From positions 1,116,001-1,180,000 of the forward strand of contig CP048715.1 of NCBI GenBank assembly GCA_022641835.1: a stretch of DNA of 64,000 bases. Direction: 5' to 3'. The position numbers were made by a program, and so were the translations under genes. Source of the stretch: Petasospora fabianii (taxonomy: Eukaryota; Ascomycota; Saccharomycetes; Phaffomycetales; Wickerhamomycetaceae). How positions within the stretch are numbered: the stretch's first letter is position 1; the number at the start of each line of letters is the position of its first letter. The notes beneath the pieces were generated by a model, which was given only the letters and a program-made list of their open reading frames with translations, was not told the DNA's origin and ran no database searches. Below are positions 23,828 to 32,697 of the stretch, in pieces.

Positions 23828-26431
23828 TTACTCCCACTCCATCAAGTTAATCTTCTTCTTGATGGTACCTTCCCCATTGGCAACAACAACGTCATCACCA
23901 TCCATAGCGATCCATGGACCATCCAGTGGTTGAACCAAATATGGATAATCATACGTCTGTCCTTTCTCTCTTGTCTCATCAACAGTTTGTGTCTTTGGTA
24001 TCAACTCATCACCATCATTTTCTCCATCATCAACAAAAGTAGGTTGTGATAAAGTGAATGCACCATCACCAATGTTAGCTTCAACCTCACCATTATCTCT
24101 TTGAGCATTGTATATAGCTCTAAGTGCAATGAAGAAAGATAAGGGAAGATAATGCTTTTGGAAATTCCAAAGAACAGCCATAGTGGCGAGTGGGAGTGGG
24201 ATAAGTGTCATTGCAAGGATATAACCATCTTGGAATGCAGCTAATGTTCCAGTCATTGTCAGTTGGAAGATCAAGACTCCAACAATGATACGACGGAAGA
24301 CAATTGGCCAAACTTGTCCCGTGGAGTGAGGTGGATGAACAACAGAATACATGAGTTGATACTTGTAAACGTAGTAGCCAATGATGAAGTAGACAAGACC
24401 AGAAGCGAGAATTTTGGTGGAGAAAACAGAATAAATGATGGTGATGATAAGAACCAAGATAGGTTGTGGAAGATGAAGGCCAAAATTGAAGATTGGAGGC
24501 TTGTAAAGTCTTCTATAGTCTCTTGGGGTCTTGCATCCAAGCTTAAAGAATGGGAATCGGAGAACACTACCAATCAAGAGAAGCTTGAATGGGAACATAC
24601 CTATACCTTGGAGGATGATCAAATCAACGTAGAACAAAGAAAGTTCATTCAAGGACTGAGCAAGTTGATATGCGAGCTTAGTGGTATCACTAAGGAACCC
24701 CCAATAATTAGATGCAGTACCGGCAGTGGTGAAGACTAAGAACAAGTTAACAAAGATATAGAAAAAGTTCTTAGAAACTGCAGAGAGTTCTTCATCACCA
24801 TGAGAGATGAATCCCTGCTCAGAAGACAGCCAAACATAGAGAAATGGAATGGCAAAGTTTAAGAATGTGAAGATATATGTTGGAAGCAAACCGGAAACGG
24901 TGTTTCTTGCCCATTCATTTCTTTCCAAGAAGTCAGCAAGTTGAGGCCAGAATCGTCTAATGGTCTTTGGGTTAAGCAAAGTGGCCAAATAACCAACTGG
25001 TGCAATCAAAGTCACAGAAATGATACCAATGATGATGGTGATAGCATACAACTTAAACAATCTCTCCTTTCTCGACAAAACAATGTTATCCCAAATGACA
25101 TCATGCGGAGCTGGGGCCAATCTTGTGATAAGATGATGTACTTTTGGATCCAAAACAGCCTGAGCAGCCATCTGAGCACTGGCTGCAGTGTCCATTGTGA
25201 TGAATGCAGTTGGAGTTGCTGGATAATGTTTCTGTCTGGCACGCAAGATCTCCTCGTCCAAGACCTCAAGCTGATTTGTGTAGTAGTCGATAGCATCAAC
25301 TTCTTTACCGAAAAGCCCCAGGAAGCCAGTCTTGACTTTTGGTCTAATGTGGTCATATGGCTGGTCTGGAGCATCAAACAAGTTGACGCCAGCGGTGAAA
25401 CGTGAGTATTCCTGGATTGAACGGTAGTCATCCTCAGCACTTGTGTCCAAGCTCATGTTAGCATCTTCATTATCTTCTTCTTCTTCATTGTCAGTTACAT
25501 CTGGATCATCATCTTGATATGGAGCATGACGCGTGCTTCTTTCTAGTCTGAAAGATTCTCTGTTTCTCCTTACTGGGATGTTTCCCTTTGTGTTCTTGAA
25601 TGATAATGGACCCAAGTATTCAGCCCACTTATCCTCCAAAGTGTAAAGAACTTTCTTACGCTGTCTGAACAATCTATTGAGAGGTCTCCATTCTCTGCAG
25701 ATGGTTATTGAAGACACTTTACCAATGTTAAGGTCCTCAATGTGTTTCTTTAGCTTATCCTCGTGACGAAGCTCAGGTGGGATTCCTGAGAGTCTGATTG
25801 TTCTATCTGTGATGGAGTTTTGCTTACCGAGATACTCCTGTCTCACCTTCACGATGTATTTTGTACGACGGATGAGCATGTTGAGGATGAAATATGTAAA
25901 GATGTATGTGAATGCAACGTACATCCAGAGGTATGGTCTGTAGTGAGCAGAGTCGTTATGATGCTTTGATGAAGCGAACAGGAGAGAGTCGCTTCCACCA
26001 CCACCATCCTTTCCATCGCCTTGGTCTCCGTCTGAGCCATCTCCTTGATCGTATCTCCCCGTATAGTGGTACCGTACAGGTGAAATGATACACACAGAGA
26101 GAACACCCATGATCAAGAGTAGTTTGATGGCGAAACGGAATACGTTGAGGAACACGAAGGCGTCGAGCCCAGCATGCTCGAGGATATCGGACTCCTTGAT
26201 TCGGAAAACGACGGGTATCCAACCAAACAGGGTCTTCCTAGGTAATTCAGGAAGACCCCTGCGTCGTGTAAAACGGGAGGCATATAGTTTTTCCCATGAG
26301 TTTCGAAGTACACAGAAGGATAAGAAAGCCACTAGACCAAGAAACGCAGCAATGACGAGTTGAACCTGTGCGACACGGGCAGTTGGACGTCGCAGATCAA
26401 CACCATCGTCGAGGCCTGTTAAGTTAAGCAT
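23828..26431 (-). CDS. CSC1/OSCA/TMEM63-family (DUF221) membrane channel, RSN1/PHM7-like
   Basis: An 867-residue multispanning protein with the fungal DUF221 layout. A first helix (about 23-45) is followed by 'RRGLPELPRKTLFGWIPVVFRIKESDILEHAGLDA', the family's N-terminal signature. Two further helices precede a long cytosolic RRM-like loop (about 190-480, with an acidic insert and 'PTAFITMDTAASAQMAAQ'). A pore region follows ('RKERLFKLYAITIIIGIISV' onward, eight or so helices) ending near 760, then a charged tail. Homologues are osmosensitive cation channels; S. cerevisiae has Csc1, Phm7, Rsn1 and relatives, and I cannot say which is the orthologue. It shares a 214-bp divergent promoter with CAB5. 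Confidence 0.9.
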   Translation of the reverse strand: MLNLTGLDDGVDLRRPTARVAQVQLVIAAFLGLVAFLSFCVLRNSWEKLYASRFTRRRGLPELPRKTLFGWIPVVFRIKESDILEHAGLDAFVFLNVFRFAIKLLLIMGVLSVCIISPVRYHYTGRYDQGDGSDGDQGDGKDGGGGSDSLLFASSKHHNDSAHYRPYLWMYVAFTYIFTYFILNMLIRRTKYIVKVRQEYLGKQNSITDRTIRLSGIPPELRHEDKLKKHIEDLNIGKVSSITICREWRPLNRLFRQRKKVLYTLEDKWAEYLGPLSFKNTKGNIPVRRNRESFRLERSTRHAPYQDDDPDVTDNEEEEDNEDANMSLDTSAEDDYRSIQEYSRFTAGVNLFDAPDQPYDHIRPKVKTGFLGLFGKEVDAIDYYTNQLEVLDEEILRARQKHYPATPTAFITMDTAASAQMAAQAVLDPKVHHLITRLAPAPHDVIWDNIVLSRKERLFKLYAITIIIGIISVTLIAPVGYLATLLNPKTIRRFWPQLADFLERNEWARNTVSGLLPTYIFTFLNFAIPFLYVWLSSEQGFISHGDEELSAVSKNFFYIFVNLFLVFTTAGTASNYWGFLSDTTKLAYQLAQSLNELSLFYVDLIILQGIGMFPFKLLLIGSVLRFPFFKLGCKTPRDYRRLYKPPIFNFGLHLPQPILVLIITIIYSVFSTKILASGLVYFIIGYYVYKYQLMYSVVHPPHSTGQVWPIVFRRIIVGVLIFQLTMTGTLAAFQDGYILAMTLIPLPLATMAVLWNFQKHYLPLSFFIALRAIYNAQRDNGEVEANIGDGAFTLSQPTFVDDGENDGDELIPKTQTVDETREKGQTYDYPYLVQPLDGPWIAMDGDDVVVANGEGTIKKKINLMEWE

Positions 26432-26546
26432 CGGTATCGGTTGTAGATCTTTATTCGTTTTATCGTTTGTTCTTATCCCAGTTGATGATGTTTCTCTTAA
26501 CTCTCATTAGTCTGTTATAGTTGAAGGTGTCTACTTTTCTTAGAAG

Positions 26547-26563
26547 GAAACCCGGACACCAGA
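26547..26563 (+). promoter_or_regulatory. Rap1/telomere-like motif in the channel/CAB5 promoter
   Basis: GAAACCCGGACACCAGA lies 83 bp before the CAB5 ATG and about 115 bp before the divergent channel gene. It is one of the best matches to the recurring motif, 12 of 13 positions to the Rap1 consensus allowing A for C at one place. Confidence 0.5.
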
Positions 26564-26645
26564 TAACCCCCCCAAATAGATAAATCAAAAGAAGACAACA
26601 GTTTCTCTTACTCTATAATCAGTTAGTCTCTAAGGTTATCAGAAG

Positions 26646-27380
26646 ATGCTTATTGTTGGTCTCACAGGAGGAATTGCAAGTGGGAAGTCCACGGTCTCTG
26701 AACTCATGGCTCAGGAACACGGTCTCACCATCGTTGATGCGGATCTCATCGCACGTCAAGTGGTGGAGCCGGGCAACCGGGCATACAATTCAATTGTATC
26801 ACACTTCCAGCCCTTAGTTCCAGATCTACTTCTCTCTGATGGTAAATTAAACAGACCAGCACTTGGGAAATACGTATTTGCTCACGAAGATGAGCGTAAA
26901 GTGCTTAACAAGTTGACACATCCATGGATTAGATTAGAGATGGTGAAACAGATCCTTTGGGCATACTTCTCCGCAAAGAGACTTGTGATACTTGACGTAC
27001 CACTTCTTTTCGAATCTGGTCTTGATCTCATCTGTGGATCAACGGTATGTGTCATTTGCTCTGAAGAGGAACAACTCAAGAGAATCCAACAACGAAACGT
27101 TGGTGTCTCCGAGGAGGAAGCACGTCAAAGAATTGCTTCACAGATGAAAACTTCTGATAAGGTTAAAAAGGCTGATATTGTCATAGATAACTCTGGTACC
27201 AAATCACAACTTAAAGATCAGGTTAACTTTGCTGTGACGAGACTCACTCCGGGACTCTTTATGTGGCTTATAACTCTTTTACCTCCGCTCGGTGTGCTCT
27301 CTGCTCTTCACACTTGGACGGTACGTAGAGTCCAGGAGAAGTTGTCACAGAGAAAAGATTCAAATAAGAAGAGGGATTAA
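26646..27380 (+). CDS. CAB5: CAB5, dephospho-CoA kinase
   Basis: A 244-residue CoaE-type kinase catalysing the last step of coenzyme A synthesis. The P-loop 'GLTGGIASGKST' is N-terminal, 'DADLIARQVVEPG' follows as the conserved acidic/LID-proximal motif, then 'LDVPLLFESGLD' and 'RNVGVSEEEARQRIASQM'. A hydrophobic helix at about 205-225 ('LFMWLITLLPPLGVLSAL') suggests membrane or lipid-droplet attachment, as in other fungal Cab5 proteins. Length matches the yeast protein (241 aa). Confidence 0.96.
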   Translation: MLIVGLTGGIASGKSTVSELMAQEHGLTIVDADLIARQVVEPGNRAYNSIVSHFQPLVPDLLLSDGKLNRPALGKYVFAHEDERKVLNKLTHPWIRLEMVKQILWAYFSAKRLVILDVPLLFESGLDLICGSTVCVICSEEEQLKRIQQRNVGVSEEEARQRIASQMKTSDKVKKADIVIDNSGTKSQLKDQVNFAVTRLTPGLFMWLITLLPPLGVLSALHTWTVRRVQEKLSQRKDSNKKRD

Positions 27381-27484
27381 GCCTCGGGTATTTCTACTAC
27401 ATTTCAAGTATTACATTATACGATGTTAACAATATTCATAACGTCATTAAGATTATCACAACAACATAAACAGAGGGTATATGA

Positions 27485-30019
27485 TCAGCGACGGTTGGAA
27501 CCTGGAGGCTTAACCTGTGAGCGATTTCTCTTTTCAGGATCCAGGTGAACAAATTGACAAGCTTGTCCCCATCTACAGTTTTTTGGGTAATAGGTACATC
27601 TTTCGACGTACTTGTGTGGTGGGAGAGTGTAAGCACCCTGTGACACCATTGGTCTCACGTCACCTAATCTCAATTGAATAATACCATTTGGGAGCTCACT
27701 AGGTGGAGCACCCAGGACTCCGGCTCTATGAGGCGTAGGTTCTCCTGGTGTGTGATGGTGACCAATGGTTCCATCTTGAATTGGTAGTGGTCCACCATTA
27801 CCACGAGCTCTCTTTGCATCTCTAGCAGCAAATCCAGAAAAAGCTGGAGTTAAAGATGGAGTCCATACGTTCTCAGCATCACGAGGTCTCTTTTTAGATT
27901 GATCATTCGTATCAGGAATAGGAGGAATATACGCAGACATAGAAGGCTCGACTGTATCTTTCTTCCATGGAGTTGGACCTGGTGAACGTTCACCGTATGA
28001 GGCGTAAGAGGATGGAACACCTTTCAAAGTCTCACGGTAGTCGTAGTATCTCTTAGGTGTCACCAAGTGATCGTGCTCTAATGGTGAATCTGGATGAGAG
28101 TTTGGACTCAATGATGGGATACCAGTCTGTGATGTTAAGTCATCTGTAAGGACAAGATCAAGTGTACCACCACGAGTAACGGATCCTGGTGATTTGGCAT
28201 ACTCAAGGTCGAAATTGAAGTCAATAAGCGGTGGTGTGAACCATGCAACAGTACCATCAAATTCCTTGATACCATTGTACAGAACGATTGAAGGTTGGTG
28301 ATCTGGTGTTGTGGAGTGACCATCGGTAAGAGGCGTATATGTAGGGGTGTGTGAAGGGGTAGGTGTAGGTGTAGGGGCTGGAGTGAGTGGAGTAAAACCG
28401 GAAGATTTATCCAAGTCAGATGGTGTATCAGTAACATGTTGCTTGTGCACCTCGGCTTCAGAAAGTTCCATAGCCTTAGCTCTCTCATGATCAAGTTCAG
28501 AAGTTATTTCATCACTTCTGGACTCAATATAACGATATTCTTGAAGCTTTGTGTCTCTAAACTTGACAGTCTTCTTGGGACGAGGCTTCCCAGCCTTCTT
28601 TAAAATACCCTTTACATCTCTTGGCTCCTTCACTGGTTCCTTAGGAACAGGTGACTCGGGAACAACACAATCTTGTGGTGGAGAGTTAACTTTACGTTTA
28701 GACTGAGACAAGTAACCTGTTACAGAGAATCTCTTCTCACCAGCTGTTTGCTGTGATGCTTGCTTAGACTCAGCATCGTTGATGATGGTCTTTGCAATCG
28801 CAGTACAACTATCATTCTTCTTCGAAATCCTTTGCAGGATCTCAATAACTTTAAAATCAGACAATTGTCTCAAAGTTGGTTGTAACACTTGAATGAATTT
28901 CAAACATTTAAGACTCTTCTCCTGATCCTTTTGTCTCTGATCAAACCGTAACCAGTTACCAATTCTGGTCATCATGGGTTTATTAGCAGCAAAAAGGTTC
29001 AAAAGGTCATTGCGATCACCAAACATTTCAACAATCTTATCAGCAATGAAATATCTCATATCCATTGTAGAACTGTAGTGTTCCTTCGATGGTGCCAGCA
29101 CTATCGACGATACACGAGATGTGATTTGAGAAGCCTCCTGTTTCTTCTTCTTTGTTTGGTCAAAAAGGGCGGTAATGAACTTCTGTGCCTCATCAGGCTT
29201 GAATTTAGCTTCACTAATGAACTTTAAGATTAGTGTAACTGTTGAATCATCGTATTCACCGGTTGGGAGGATAGTAGGTGTCGGGGAACTAGATGAAGCG
29301 CTAGTAGCGGGTGGAGTTGAAGTGGTAGTCACAGTACTAGTAGTTTTACTAGTAGCAGGAGGAGAACCAGCAGGAGAGCCAGAAGAACTAGCTGAACCAG
29401 CTGAAGCAGGCGGTGTGTTGGTGGTGATATTGGTAGAAGAAGCGCCCAGATTGGTATCGTTGTTATTGGAGGATAGTGTGGATGTCTCTTTCGATAAGTC
29501 CTTGGATCTGTCATTTGATGTCTTCTTTGATGTATTGTTGGGTACTACCGAGGAGATAGTTTGTGGTGTAGACTTGTCTACATCTGAGTGTGTGGTATTG
29601 TTGTTTGGTATTCTGTTGTGATCATTGTGCAACGACAACGGCGGTACAGAGACACCGACATCGTTGTTATTGCTGCCGTTGAGGTGAGTAGGCAGGACAG
29701 ACGTATTATGAGTAGCTGATGACTTTGTCAAGAAATGTAAAGAATCCTTTGAATTGCGGGCATGGCTGATCATCTGCAGTTGATAGTTGTCTCGCTTCCG
29801 CAACACTGTCTCCATCATGACTGAGAGATCATTGTAGAAAGGGTCAGTTGGCGCAGAGCATCGAAGTAAACCTTGTATCTTAATCAGGTCCTCATTGGCT
29901 TCCATATAAAGTTCCAATAGCTGTTCAATTGAAAGCTCTGCCCCTTCGGCGCTTGCTCGCGATAACGAAACGCTCTCGCTTAGCTGCTGCTCACCGCTCA
30001 GCTGTGGCACTGCTGTCAT
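27485..30019 (-). CDS. REF2: PNUTS/REF2/Ppn1-like PP1 regulatory subunit
   Basis: An 844-residue protein with the domain order of human PNUTS and S. pombe Ppn1. A TFIIS-N (LW)-like helical domain lies near 265-430 ('LKCLKFIQVLQPTLRQLSDFKVIEILQRI'), a PP1-docking RVxF motif 'KTVKF' within 'RPKKTVKFRDTKLQEY', long S/T/P-rich linkers, and a C-terminal CCCH zinc finger ('CTYYPKNCRWGQACQFVH', C-x6-C-x5-C-x3-H). Such proteins place PP1/Glc7 in the cleavage and polyadenylation factor's phosphatase module and regulate transcription termination. S. cerevisiae Ref2 is shorter (533 aa). The first ATG is at 30019; the frame extends two codons further only through a GTG. N-terminal linkers contain S/T/G homopolymer stretches. 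Confidence 0.8.
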   Translation of the reverse strand: MTAVPQLSGEQQLSESVSLSRASAEGAELSIEQLLELYMEANEDLIKIQGLLRCSAPTDPFYNDLSVMMETVLRKRDNYQLQMISHARNSKDSLHFLTKSSATHNTSVLPTHLNGSNNNDVGVSVPPLSLHNDHNRIPNNNTTHSDVDKSTPQTISSVVPNNTSKKTSNDRSKDLSKETSTLSSNNNDTNLGASSTNITTNTPPASAGSASSSGSPAGSPPATSKTTSTVTTTSTPPATSASSSSPTPTILPTGEYDDSTVTLILKFISEAKFKPDEAQKFITALFDQTKKKKQEASQITSRVSSIVLAPSKEHYSSTMDMRYFIADKIVEMFGDRNDLLNLFAANKPMMTRIGNWLRFDQRQKDQEKSLKCLKFIQVLQPTLRQLSDFKVIEILQRISKKNDSCTAIAKTIINDAESKQASQQTAGEKRFSVTGYLSQSKRKVNSPPQDCVVPESPVPKEPVKEPRDVKGILKKAGKPRPKKTVKFRDTKLQEYRYIESRSDEITSELDHERAKAMELSEAEVHKQHVTDTPSDLDKSSGFTPLTPAPTPTPTPSHTPTYTPLTDGHSTTPDHQPSIVLYNGIKEFDGTVAWFTPPLIDFNFDLEYAKSPGSVTRGGTLDLVLTDDLTSQTGIPSLSPNSHPDSPLEHDHLVTPKRYYDYRETLKGVPSSYASYGERSPGPTPWKKDTVEPSMSAYIPPIPDTNDQSKKRPRDAENVWTPSLTPAFSGFAARDAKRARGNGGPLPIQDGTIGHHHTPGEPTPHRAGVLGAPPSELPNGIIQLRLGDVRPMVSQGAYTLPPHKYVERCTYYPKNCRWGQACQFVHLDPEKRNRSQVKPPGSNRR

Positions 30020-30541
30020 TATCACTCCTCTTTCTTTCTTATCTCGTCTTATCTCTCTCCTTATCTCTTCTCTGAACTACTCAACAGGCGCGTTACAATA
30101 CGTTGTATCGTCGCGTGCGGGTTGAGGTCCCCTGATGAAACACACCGAGTGGCGTGTATAAAGTCTCTTGAGCGGGTGGGAAGGGAGGCAGGCTAAACTA
30201 CGCGCAACCGCCGTTTCACTATGTAATTTGAACAAATAACAAATAAAATAATCTCCAAACTAATCAGAGAACTGTGAGACAACGGTTAAGGGCTGCTTCA
30301 GTTAAATTTCGTCACAGCGGTTAGTTAAATTTTGTTGTTGATTATGAGAAATATGGAAGTTGGTAACTTCTAAATAAAACAAATTCTCTCCTTTTTTTTT
30401 TCTTTGTTTGTTTCTTTTTCGCGAAACACCCGGACACCACATAGAAAACGAAAAACTTTCTAAGGCAGGAAAGCTCATCTCTAACACCTCATCTCTTTTA
30501 TCTTTCCTAAGTTTAACCATTAAAAGAGGGAATTAAATCAA
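30020..30541. promoter_or_regulatory. Divergent REF2-like/MSS116 promoter
   Basis: Contains GAAACACCCGGACACCAC (30423-30440), the strongest Rap1-like match in the window, directly abutting a TTTTCGCGAAA palindromic core (about 30416-30426), 102 bp before the MSS116 ATG. A T-tract lies at 30389-30420. CpG-rich words (GCGCG, TCGCGTGCGG) near 30085-30120 flank the REF2-like start. No small gene seen. Confidence 0.5.
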
Positions 30542-32575
30542 ATGAGACTCAACTCGGCATTTACAAGTGCCAGTAGAAGGGCTCTCATACAGCTCAGCTC
30601 AGAGCTGAGACTGTATCATCAGTTCTCCACGGCTCGCATCGCTTTTAACACGCAGCCGACCGGTAATGCTACTCAACTTACCCCAGAGACGAAGCTTGAA
30701 ACTACTACACAGGAGACAAGATCAGAACAACAATTGAATCAGAATCATGATCCAGCTTCTATCAACTATCTTTTGCATAAGCAGATTATCCAGAAACCTG
30801 TGCATACTGCCCTTGAACGTCTTGGATACCATAAGTTAACCGCTGTTCAGGAAAAATCTATCGAGCCTGTGGTTACCACTGATTCCGATTTCATCATGAA
30901 GGCTAAGACTGGTACTGGTAAGACACTTGCTTTTGGTATCCCACTTATCGAGGCTGTTCTCTCTGCTAAGCACTATCAGGGTACCGTTGCCGTTGTTGTT
31001 GCTCCAACAAGAGATCTTGCCTTCCAAATCAGAGATGAGTTGAACAAGATTGTTCAGTATAAAGAGGTTCAAAAACATACAAAGTATAACCTTAATGTCC
31101 AGACTATTGTTGGTGGTGAGAAAAGATATGACCAAGTTCGTGCTTTCAAGAGTCGTCAAAGAGCTGTTCCATCCATCGTTGTCGCTACACCAGGTAGACT
31201 TCTTGACGTTATGACTGAACCTGCTGTCGAGGATGCCCTCGCTGAGCTTGAGATCATTGTCCTTGACGAAGCTGATAGACTCCTTGGTGATGGGTTTAAA
31301 GAGGATTTACTCGAGATTACTCAGAATTTGAAAGAAATCAAGTCTAGAAACTCTAACCCACGCAACAAGACCCCAGTCAAGACTATGTTGTATTCTGCTA
31401 CACTCGACAAACAGATCCTTGATTTCTCTAACAACATCTTGAGACCGGGTTTCAAGTACATCGATACTGTTGATCCAAATGCCCCAGAGACCCATGAAAA
31501 GATTGAACAATCTCTCGTCTTGACCGATAACATCTTTGAATCTTACGTTTCCACCGCATTGTTCATCGAGAGCGAGTCCAAACGTACAAAGAACTTTAAG
31601 GCCATTGTCTTCTTACCAACTGTCAAGTCCGTCACATACTTCTACGAGATTCTCTCCAACAGATTACGTCATAAGCATTTCAGACTTCCAGTTCATCAAC
31701 TCCATGGTCAACTTTCTCAATCTACTAGAGATAGATCAGTTAAAGAATTCCGTAAAGGTTTCTCTGGTGTCTTAGTTGCCTCTGATGTCGGTGCTCGTGG
31801 TATGGATTTCCCAAATGTCACCAATGTTATTCAAATTGGTTTGCCAATGGATTCCACAAACTATGTCCATAGAGTTGGCCGTACAGCTAGAGGTGGTAAG
31901 ACAGGTAATGCCGTTATGATCTTGACTAAAGCTGAGTCTAGATTCTTGAGAGTGTTAAAGAACAGAGGTTTGAAGATTGCCTCTCAGTTTGAATATGAGA
32001 AATCTGAAGAAGATGAATTGGAGATTGCAGAGTTGTCTCAACAAGTTAGACACAAGTACACTTTAGATCTTGTTATTGAGTCTCTTGCTGGGTTCTCTAA
32101 AGGTGTCACTAACACTTACAGATTGAACCTTTATGATATCTTGAGTGAGCTTAAGGAGGCCTATGGAAGATTCTATAATGACGAATCAAGACTTCCTCAT
32201 GTTACACATGCCTTTGCTACCAGAGTCTTGGGTCTTAACAAAAGAGATGCAAGAGATTTCTTTGATTTGGAAGGTACTCAACAAAAGAGTGAAGGATCGT
32301 CATATGAAGATGGTGAATCTTCCCGTGGCTACCAGAGAAGAGACAACAACAGAGGTCAATACGGTAACAGATCCAACAACAGAAACTTCTCCGGTAATAG
32401 AGACAATAACAGAAACTTCTCGGGTGATAGAGACAATAAGAGAAACTTCTCTGGTAACAGAGATAACGAGAGAAGATTCTCTAGAGATAATGATTCAAGA
32501 TCACGTGCCCCACGCTTCAATGACCGCAGAGACAAACAGTCAAATAATCGTTCCAGAAGAGAGAAATTTGACTAA
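30542..32575 (+). CDS. MSS116: MSS116-like mitochondrial DEAD-box RNA helicase
   Basis: A 677-residue helicase with all DEAD-box motifs in order: Q motif at 'LTAVQEKSI', 'AKTGTGKT' (I), 'PTRDLA' (Ia), 'TPGRLLD' (Ib), 'DEAD' (II), 'SAT' (III), 'VASDVGARGMDFP' (V) and 'HRVGRTARGG' (VI). The N-terminus (about 1-40) is basic, Arg/Ser-rich and without acidic residues until later, consistent with mitochondrial import. A post-core helical extension (500-590) and a basic tail with four copies of a DN(N/K)RNFSG-type repeat (about 605-645) match Mss116 and relatives, general RNA chaperones for group I and II intron splicing. Ends 122 bp from convergent RLF2. Confidence 0.92.
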   Translation: MRLNSAFTSASRRALIQLSSELRLYHQFSTARIAFNTQPTGNATQLTPETKLETTTQETRSEQQLNQNHDPASINYLLHKQIIQKPVHTALERLGYHKLTAVQEKSIEPVVTTDSDFIMKAKTGTGKTLAFGIPLIEAVLSAKHYQGTVAVVVAPTRDLAFQIRDELNKIVQYKEVQKHTKYNLNVQTIVGGEKRYDQVRAFKSRQRAVPSIVVATPGRLLDVMTEPAVEDALAELEIIVLDEADRLLGDGFKEDLLEITQNLKEIKSRNSNPRNKTPVKTMLYSATLDKQILDFSNNILRPGFKYIDTVDPNAPETHEKIEQSLVLTDNIFESYVSTALFIESESKRTKNFKAIVFLPTVKSVTYFYEILSNRLRHKHFRLPVHQLHGQLSQSTRDRSVKEFRKGFSGVLVASDVGARGMDFPNVTNVIQIGLPMDSTNYVHRVGRTARGGKTGNAVMILTKAESRFLRVLKNRGLKIASQFEYEKSEEDELEIAELSQQVRHKYTLDLVIESLAGFSKGVTNTYRLNLYDILSELKEAYGRFYNDESRLPHVTHAFATRVLGLNKRDARDFFDLEGTQQKSEGSSYEDGESSRGYQRRDNNRGQYGNRSNNRNFSGNRDNNRNFSGDRDNKRNFSGNRDNERRFSRDNDSRSRAPRFNDRRDKQSNNRSRREKFD

Positions 32576-32697
32576 TTATATCATAATGCCCATGTTTAAC
32601 GACTCATTTTTAACTTGTTACTGATGCCCCAAAAGAGAATGTGTATATAGATAATTTTACTATTGTAAATAATGGAACTCCCAGTGTAGTCTTGTGT

